This document shows, one piece after another, positions 59,175-64,000 of a stretch of DNA of 64,000 nucleotides. The notes below the pieces were generated by a model. The model was given only the letters and a program-made list of their open reading frames with translations. It ran no database searches and was not told the origin of the DNA. The first letter of the stretch is position 1. Each line of letters starts with the position of its first letter. The stretch spans positions 1 to 64,000 of the IMG/VR virus record IMGVR_UViG_3300037882_002241. One strand, 5' to 3'. Both the position numbers and the translations under genes were made by a program. Origin of the DNA: a virus.

Positions 59175-59557
59175 TATACGTCAATCCGTATTAAAGCGTT
59201 AGGAATAGGGTTTACAACAGAAATTGTAATAGCATTAGGGTTTTCAGCAATTAAACCATGGTCAACACGTAACATAGGAGTAAATCGAGTATCCCAAACG
59301 GTAATCTCAACAGGAGAACTACCTCTGTTATGTGTTATGATATTATTACCAGCGGTTAAGCTTTGTGAAATAGGTATAACATCGGGCGTTGCAGCAACAG
59401 AACATTCACCAAACGTAAACCCACCTTGTGGAACATTTTGTAAATTAAAGTTTTCATCCGCATAAGTGCCACTAATAATGCCACCATCAGGACGGCGAAC
59501 GAAATTCGCTTTATAAGAGCGCCCGTTAACGCAAATCCATTCTTCACAGCATGACAT
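59174..59557 (-). CDS. virion-associated protein
   Basis: 127 residues. MSCCEEWICVNGRSYKANFV then a beta domain with ITHNRGSSPVEITVWDTRF, which resembles the short beta-sandwich linkers of phage fibres. Precedes the 980-residue fibre-like gene by one overlapping base, so it may serve as its adaptor. Its leader has three hairpins at 34-nt spacing. Confidence 0.55.
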   Translation of the reverse strand: MSCCEEWICVNGRSYKANFVRRPDGGIISGTYADENFNLQNVPQGGFTFGECSVAATPDVIPISQSLTAGNNIITHNRGSSPVEITVWDTRFTPMLRVDHGLIAENPNAITISVVNPIPNALIRIDV

Positions 59558-59579
59558 AGTTAAATCCTTAAATTAGAAG

Positions 59580-59671
59580 GAGCGACCCATCACTAGGCGG
59601 CTCGTTTAGGTATGCCAGACCCATTTCTAGGCGTGGCATTGGAGTAGGAGCGACCCATCACTAGGCGGCTC
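59580..59671 (-). ncRNA. three tandem hairpins with fixed core and 34-nt spacing
   Basis: Hairpins lie at 59580-59603, 59614-59637 and 59648-59671, exactly 34 nt apart. Each has a 16-nt core (plus strand GACCCAT..., CTAGGCG; only two to three bases vary) closed by a 4-bp stem. The stem is GAGC/GCTC in copies 1 and 3 but GCCA/TGGC in copy 2, so the pairing is kept while the bases change. They form the 5' leader of the gene at 59557. Translational operator, protein-binding or packaging signal are possible. Confidence 0.6.
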
Positions 59672-59680
59672 ATTGATTAG

Positions 59681-60484
59681 TTAAACTTGACGTAATCGAA
59701 TTTTACGACCACGGTCATTGTATATCGGTTTTCCGTATTTAATCAAAACACGGGGATAAATTTCAGCTTTAATCGTTTGGCTTGGATTACCTAGAATAAT
59801 CTGCCTTTCATTATCAGGGTCATTACACCCTATAGCAAAAGCAAAATATTGAACTTGATTGCCAATGGTTCTTGTGCTGTCACAAAACATAGGTCGGTCA
59901 TTATTTACACCTGCAAATGTTCTATTTCCACCTTGACCATTCTTACCAAGAGCTGAATGCTCTTGACCGAAAGTCACGCCGTTTAGGTTGCCATTACCGC
60001 CACCCCAGTTTGAATTAATATCGGCAATGCGAACGATAGGGAAATTATATGCTTTGTTATTCGTATCTAAAAACCAATTTTGCAAGTCAAAAATCTGATA
60101 TTGATTATTAGATATCAATTCTCGCTCTGTGATACGTTCAGGAGGTTGCGACCCGCTTCTTGTGTTATGACGACCATTGCGAACCCTTGATATATCATTA
60201 GAGCCATCCCAACTTGCAGGGTGTACCCAGCCACGCTTATTGTCGTAACGATAACGGACACCATTGCCTAAAGCACGAGAAACACCCGCAGAATAACCGC
60301 TCTTATAACGTAACAAAGCAGCAAATGGCTTTAAATCTTTCAATCTTTCCCATTCAGCTTTTGTTAATCCACCAACAGAAACAGTATCATGCTGCCCCGA
60401 TTGAACACCATTAGGGTTCAAGAAAAGCCTTGCTTGTGGCAGGATTAAACCACCACCAATACTTAATGAACCACCGCTTGACAT
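59681..60484 (-). CDS. late protein, probably structural
   Basis: 267 residues with Gly/Asn-rich zones (WGGGNGNLNGVTFGQEHS) and a basic end. Lies between two head genes; overlap at 60484. No family recognised. Confidence 0.55.
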   Translation of the reverse strand: MSSGGSLSIGGGLILPQARLFLNPNGVQSGQHDTVSVGGLTKAEWERLKDLKPFAALLRYKSGYSAGVSRALGNGVRYRYDNKRGWVHPASWDGSNDISRVRNGRHNTRSGSQPPERITERELISNNQYQIFDLQNWFLDTNNKAYNFPIVRIADINSNWGGGNGNLNGVTFGQEHSALGKNGQGGNRTFAGVNNDRPMFCDSTRTIGNQVQYFAFAIGCNDPDNERQIILGNPSQTIKAEIYPRVLIKYGKPIYNDRGRKIRLRQV

Positions 60485-61278
60485 TATGCAAAAGTCCCGT
60501 GAATGTTAGCATAAGCGTTGCCTATTGCTCTAATTTTATATTCACGGCGCAAAGTTTGCTCTTGACCACGTGATAAATTAAATTCCTTTGTTTCACCATT
60601 TAGTAAATAAGCGATTGTGCCATCGGGCATATCAACTTCAATTCGGTTAGGTGACGATTGACCGTTTGTTACGCCAGCCGCTGTGACTGTAACAGATAAT
60701 AAATCACCCGCAATTAAACCTGTATCAACAGTATCAGGCTGTCCCGCAAAATTAGGATTAGAAGCAGATAAACCAGCTCCCGCAATTTGTGGTAATGCAG
60801 AACCAGTAACATTTACGTTATTCGAAATAACACAAGCGCCCTTTAAAATACCAGCAGGCTTAACCAAAGAAGCAACACCTGTATCATCATTTTGCCAGTA
60901 AACTACACCATTAGGAATACCGTTTTTCTTTACAACTAATTGTGAGTAATTAACGCCATTTAAGCACCATGCAACAGGGTCACTCTCGAAATCATTATCA
61001 GGGCAATTAACTAAAGTGTTAATACTTGCAACAGGAAAAGCCGCACCAGTTGATAAATTCAAAGCGGTTGTATTTTCAGGAATGCCCGTCGTATTAGTGT
61101 CTAGCCATTGATGAACAATTCTAATTCTATCACCCGCATCAGTGCAACGATAAATAACCTCACTGTCATATTTTGGCAATGGCAACGGGTTAGGTTGTGG
61201 CGGTGGCAAATCAGGAAGCGTAACATTAGGCGCGGGGCAAGCCACGCCGTTAACTACTTGAAACATTACTTGGGTCAT
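60484..61278 (-). CDS. late protein, probably structural
   Basis: 264 residues. A Pro-rich N-part (LPDLPPPQPNPLPLPK), then beta-rich units with Cys (CTDAGDRIR, NCPDND). The end (GETKEFNLSRGQEQTLRREY) may be a small sandwich domain. Follows terminase closely. Confidence 0.55.
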   Translation of the reverse strand: MTQVMFQVVNGVACPAPNVTLPDLPPPQPNPLPLPKYDSEVIYRCTDAGDRIRIVHQWLDTNTTGIPENTTALNLSTGAAFPVASINTLVNCPDNDFESDPVAWCLNGVNYSQLVVKKNGIPNGVVYWQNDDTGVASLVKPAGILKGACVISNNVNVTGSALPQIAGAGLSASNPNFAGQPDTVDTGLIAGDLLSVTVTAAGVTNGQSSPNRIEVDMPDGTIAYLLNGETKEFNLSRGQEQTLRREYKIRAIGNAYANIHGTFA

Positions 61279-61281
61279 TGT

Positions 61282-62586
61282 TTAAATCTCTTGGAACATC
61301 ATACTAGGTGATATTGTGTGTTTACTTGACGGCATTAATTCCGTCATTGCCCAAACTAGGGCATCTAATCTATCAGGTGAACCTTTGCCTTTAAACCCCA
61401 TATTGCTCATTTCAAGCATCTGTGATTCTAATGCACCAAGTCCTTTTATATGTTTAACCTTGCCCTGCTCATATAATGTAGCAACAGGTTCAGCACGAAT
61501 ATGCTTGCCACGTGAAGCTGTAACAGCAGTATATGACACTCTAGCATCAACGTTACGTATGACACTTTTAACCATATCACCGCCAAAATTACTTTCAGCA
61601 ACAATCCTGTCCGCACTATATTTATAATAAGCTTGTACCGCTTGATTAGCCCATCCTTCAGGCGTTAATGAGCAAGTAACGTCGTCAATAACGTAATATA
61701 AGCCATCTTCACCAAGTCCGCAAATTACAATGCCTTGATAGTCACCAGCCTCATTGCCTTTGCCACTAGGGTCTACACCAACAATAACGCGTTTCATAAC
61801 TGGCAATTCATCACCAACTGTCATATGACAATCGTCAATCATTTTACCAGTCCACAACGCGCCTTCAATATCCTCTAATATCTCACCCTCTAATTCTTGG
61901 CGACCGATACGAGTCCCCTCATAATCTTTTTGCAAATCTTCGTAAAAGTTTTCTGAAAGGTTAGCTTTATTATCAATTGTGCGACCACGGATAATCTTAG
62001 CATCCGCTCGCTTTATAATCTCTTTAATGGCAGGTAATGGGCGGGGAGTAGTCGAAAAGTAAATTCTAGCCTTTAGGTTTTCGCCACCGATTTTAGAACG
62101 CATTGCAAATCGTAAATTATACAATACTGAATCTATATTTTTACCGTAAGCTGCAAATTCTTCTAAACCAGCCCAGCTAATGTTTAAGCCACGAATCCTA
62201 TCAGGCTCTGTTGCATACATTAAGTAAATCATTGAGCCGTTAGCAAGGTATAGCTCACCATCACTAATTCTTAAAGCATCTTTCCAAGAACCGCCACGCA
62301 AGCATTGTGTTGGTATAATGGTTTTTAAACCACTTTCGCCATCTAGTGTGATTTTCTTTAAGTCACCATGTGTTGGTGCTATTATAACGCCCTTAGTATT
62401 AGCGTGCAGTGCAGCCTTTAAAAAGCAATTACTATTTAACGCCCATGTCTTACCAAAACCTCGACCGCATAGCCATCCATGCCATTTAAAGTCTTCAGTC
62501 TCATCTACAATTTGATTGGGGCGGGCTTTTGTGTAAAATTCACTAGCGAAAGCAGCAACAGCCGCTTGATATGGTGATAAATTCAT
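61282..62586 (-). CDS. terL: terminase large subunit
   Basis: 434 residues. CGRGFGKTWAL is the Walker A, ISWAGLEEFA the Walker B region, FSTTPRPLP motif III, and VGVDPSGKGNEAGD, VAESNFGGD the nuclease acidic residues. Packages DNA into the prohead through the portal. The start at 62586 (MNLSPYQAAV) follows AAGG; the frame is open further up. Confidence 0.9.
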   Translation of the reverse strand: MNLSPYQAAVAAFASEFYTKARPNQIVDETEDFKWHGWLCGRGFGKTWALNSNCFLKAALHANTKGVIIAPTHGDLKKITLDGESGLKTIIPTQCLRGGSWKDALRISDGELYLANGSMIYLMYATEPDRIRGLNISWAGLEEFAAYGKNIDSVLYNLRFAMRSKIGGENLKARIYFSTTPRPLPAIKEIIKRADAKIIRGRTIDNKANLSENFYEDLQKDYEGTRIGRQELEGEILEDIEGALWTGKMIDDCHMTVGDELPVMKRVIVGVDPSGKGNEAGDYQGIVICGLGEDGLYYVIDDVTCSLTPEGWANQAVQAYYKYSADRIVAESNFGGDMVKSVIRNVDARVSYTAVTASRGKHIRAEPVATLYEQGKVKHIKGLGALESQMLEMSNMGFKGKGSPDRLDALVWAMTELMPSSKHTISPSMMFQEI

Positions 62587-62656
62587 AAACCTTAAACGCC
62601 GTAGCTTATTAATTAGCACCGTTTAATTTATAAATCAATAGCTAAAAGTAGCTAGT

Positions 62657-62755
62657 TTACAAGCCAATTAACATCATACATAGCAATACAATAAATCCCA
62701 CTGCTAATATAAGCAACCTTTCGTCGTACTTGTCCATTGCTAATTTTTCTTTCAT
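62657..62755 (-). CDS. membrane micro-protein
   Basis: 32 residues with one helix (LILAVGFIVLLCMMLIGL). The sequence AGTAGCTAGTTTA spans its stop and recurs at the stop of the next small gene. Confidence 0.5.
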   Translation of the reverse strand: MKEKLAMDKYDERLLILAVGFIVLLCMMLIGL

Positions 62756-62766
62756 GAGTAGCTAGT

Positions 62767-62850
62767 TTAGGTTATTATCCTTAATAAATACATATACATC
62801 AAAACAAAAAACGCAATTAAAATTAATGTAATATTATCTTCGCTCATCAT
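62767..62850 (-). CDS. membrane micro-protein
   Basis: 27 residues (MMSEDNITLILIAFFVLMYM), one transmembrane helix. GAGAGATT before the ATG. Ends in the same 13-nt repeat as its neighbour. Confidence 0.45.
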   Translation of the reverse strand: MMSEDNITLILIAFFVLMYMYLLRIIT

Positions 62851-63032
62851 AATCTCTCGTATAAAATGACTGAATAGTGCAATAGCATCAAACCTATTGC
62901 AGTTACAAAAATAATCCATTGCCAGCCGTGTTTATTTTCTTTTCTGAAAAATAAATCTTCTATGCCTTCGGTAATTAATAAAACTCCGATTAAAGCTGAA
63001 ATAATACATGGTATCCAAATCCAGTTTATCAT
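62847..63032 (-). CDS. two-span membrane protein
   Basis: 61 residues: MINWIWIPCIISALIGVLLI and WQWIIFVTAIGLMLLHYS, ending YERL. TAATG overlap with the upstream paralogue. Start at 63032 is preferred over the earlier ATG at 63062. Confidence 0.6.
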   Translation of the reverse strand: MINWIWIPCIISALIGVLLITEGIEDLFFRKENKHGWQWIIFVTAIGLMLLHYSVILYERL

Positions 63033-63196
63033 TATAATCTCTCCCATATGATAGTAGCACAATAAAACATTAAACAGGATGCAAATAAATTAACAGTCAA
63101 TTCTATCAAGCTCTTACCCCTATTTTCATATAAAGCATATACAAAAACTCTCGCACCAATAACACAAGCACTTATAAATAATATCCAGTTTAACAC
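63032..63196 (-). CDS. two-span membrane protein with GTG start
   Basis: 54 residues: MLNWILFISACVIGARVFVY and LTVNLFASCLMFYCATII, ending WERL. Shares start (M-L/I-N-W-I) and end (ERL) with the next gene, so the two look like tandem paralogues. G(A)GAGAAATAAA precedes the GTG. Confidence 0.55.
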   Translation of the reverse strand: MLNWILFISACVIGARVFVYALYENRGKSLIELTVNLFASCLMFYCATIIWERL

Positions 63197-63197
63197 T

Positions 63198-63455
63198 TTA
63201 TTTCTCTCTCATAAATTCTATTATTTCTAAAAACGTATTATGGGTTATCATGTTACGCATAACTCTACAACCTAACTCCATATTTGTCTCATCATTATCA
63301 CTAATAACATTGAACATAATTGTGGTTTCATAGTTATCGTCTTGAAACTTGATGTATTTATCCTTACCGCTGCAGATTTCGCGGCTAAGGTAAGTGTCAT
63401 TATCTATTGTAATCTTATTTTCAAAACGCCCACATAAAAAATCTATTGTTAACAT
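63198..63455 (-). CDS. hypothetical protein
   Basis: 85 residues, beta-rich (FENKITIDNDTYLSREI) with a helical end. Adjacent to the membrane-protein genes. No family recognised. Confidence 0.55.
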   Translation of the reverse strand: MLTIDFLCGRFENKITIDNDTYLSREICSGKDKYIKFQDDNYETTIMFNVISDNDETNMELGCRVMRNMITHNTFLEIIEFMREK

Positions 63456-63467
63456 TTTATTTTCCCC

Positions 63468-63734
63468 TTATTTACCTATCGTTGATACATCACAACTCAA
63501 ACCCTGATTTGCCAGCCACGCCTTAGCGATAGCCTCTTCGCCTATGGCAACAGCAGCTTTGACAACATCTCTTGCTTCTAAGGATTCGGCGACAAATACC
63601 CACTCTTGGTGTCGTCTCTTAAATTCATCGAGCGTAATTTCAGGCAGCCCCGTGTTTAATGAGCGATGGTTGTGTGATTTTAAAACTGCTGCTTTTAAAG
63701 CATCTTCCGTTGGTTCGTATTTCATTTTTTCCAT
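63468..63734 (-). CDS. hypothetical helical protein
   Basis: About 88 residues (MEKMKYEPTEDALKAAVLKS, ITLDEFKRRHQEWVF). Small helical protein upstream of terminase. A small-terminase role cannot be shown. GGAG sits 10 nt before this ATG; another ATG 9 nt upstream is possible. Confidence 0.5.
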   Translation of the reverse strand: MEKMKYEPTEDALKAAVLKSHNHRSLNTGLPEITLDEFKRRHQEWVFVAESLEARDVVKAAVAIGEEAIAKAWLANQGLSCDVSTIGK

Positions 63735-63739
63735 TTTTT

Positions 63740-63976
63740 TCATTCTCCTTTATTATAAAAAAGTTTTATTATTATTGACGACAATAAAAACATCATAGAT
63801 GCTACCATAAATTCATGCCAACCAACAACAATGCCAAAAAGCATAAGGAACAATATGATAAACATTGATACTAAACCAACAACAAAACTCCACGATAGTA
63901 AGTTTAGGATTACCCTATCAAGAAACCCTGCAAAATCTATGCCATCAATGCTTTTTAACCATTCATCATCATTCAT
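63740..63976 (-). CDS. membrane protein
   Basis: 78 residues with two helices (SFVVGLVSMFIILFLMLFGI and FMVASMMFLLSSIIIKLF). GGGAGA lies 6 nt before this ATG. The gene may be the first of its operon or continue one beyond the window. Confidence 0.55.
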   Translation of the reverse strand: MNDDEWLKSIDGIDFAGFLDRVILNLLSWSFVVGLVSMFIILFLMLFGIVVGWHEFMVASMMFLLSSIIIKLFYNKGE

Positions 63977-64000
63977 TTTCATTCTCCCAAAAACAAAACG

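Noticed and set aside
1-64000. Diversity-generating retroelement, retron or integrase
   Set aside because: No reverse transcriptase, template/variable repeat pair, tyrosine or serine recombinase was seen.

Overview
The window is a stretch of a tailed-phage (or prophage) genome with a contractile tail and a Gram-negative host. The head genes are HK97-type: large terminase, portal, prohead protease and major capsid. The tail is Mu/P2-like: sheath, tube, tape measure, a DNA-circularisation/N-type protein, and gpD-, gpV-, W- and J-like baseplate proteins. A spanin pair and an M15 endolysin point to a Gram-negative host. The DNA is AT-rich, early promoters look sigma70-like, and the virion proteins carry many cysteine clusters. 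No integrase, DNA polymerase or certain small terminase is visible, so the temperate or lytic state and the exact host stay open.

Layout. 1-2.4 kb (+): SNF2-type helicase and DNA methyltransferase. 2.4-17.3 kb (-): several early operons of small proteins, each behind a very similar promoter. They hold a transglycosylase, a LuxR-type HTH protein, an ADP-ribosyltransferase-like protein, a multi-HTH protein, a dATP/dGTP diphosphohydrolase-like protein and a thioredoxin. The replication operon (replisome-organiser-like gene, HNH fusion gene, one further gene) is interrupted by an IS200/IS605-type TnpB element. 17.3-18.3 kb: a control region full of attenuator-like RNA structures. 18.3-29.1 kb (mostly +): BRO/KilAC antirepressor, a RusA gene (-), a Cro-like repressor (-) facing a rightward early operon (Gp157-like, ERF recombinase, dCTP deaminase, DUF1367-like/NinB region, T5orf172 protein, SSB, HNH), then four tandem tRNAs and two structured RNA loci. 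29.1-32.5 kb (-): lysis region. 32.5-45.4 kb (-): fibres, tailspike, baseplate, tape measure. 45.4-50.5 kb: chaperone, tube, sheath, neck. 50.5-62.6 kb: capsid, protease, portal, a large fibre-like protein, terminase. 62.6-64 kb: small membrane proteins.

The most notable feature is a set of leader RNAs directly upstream of three cassette-like genes: a BRO/KilAC antirepressor, a T5orf172 protein and an HNH fusion protein. Each has a strong terminator-like hairpin whose U-tract abuts the start codon, and whose loop is complementary to the RNA segment just upstream, allowing pseudoknots. Two of them share exactly the same layout but differ in sequence while keeping the pairing, which is internal covariation. 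Three further RNA candidates are present: a tandem pair with a fixed core and covarying outer stem (27.8 kb), a tRNA-like RNA with a 19-position closing stem (28.4-28.6 kb), and three hairpins at exactly 34-nt spacing in the capsid region (59.6 kb). I could not assign any of these to a known RNA family from memory.
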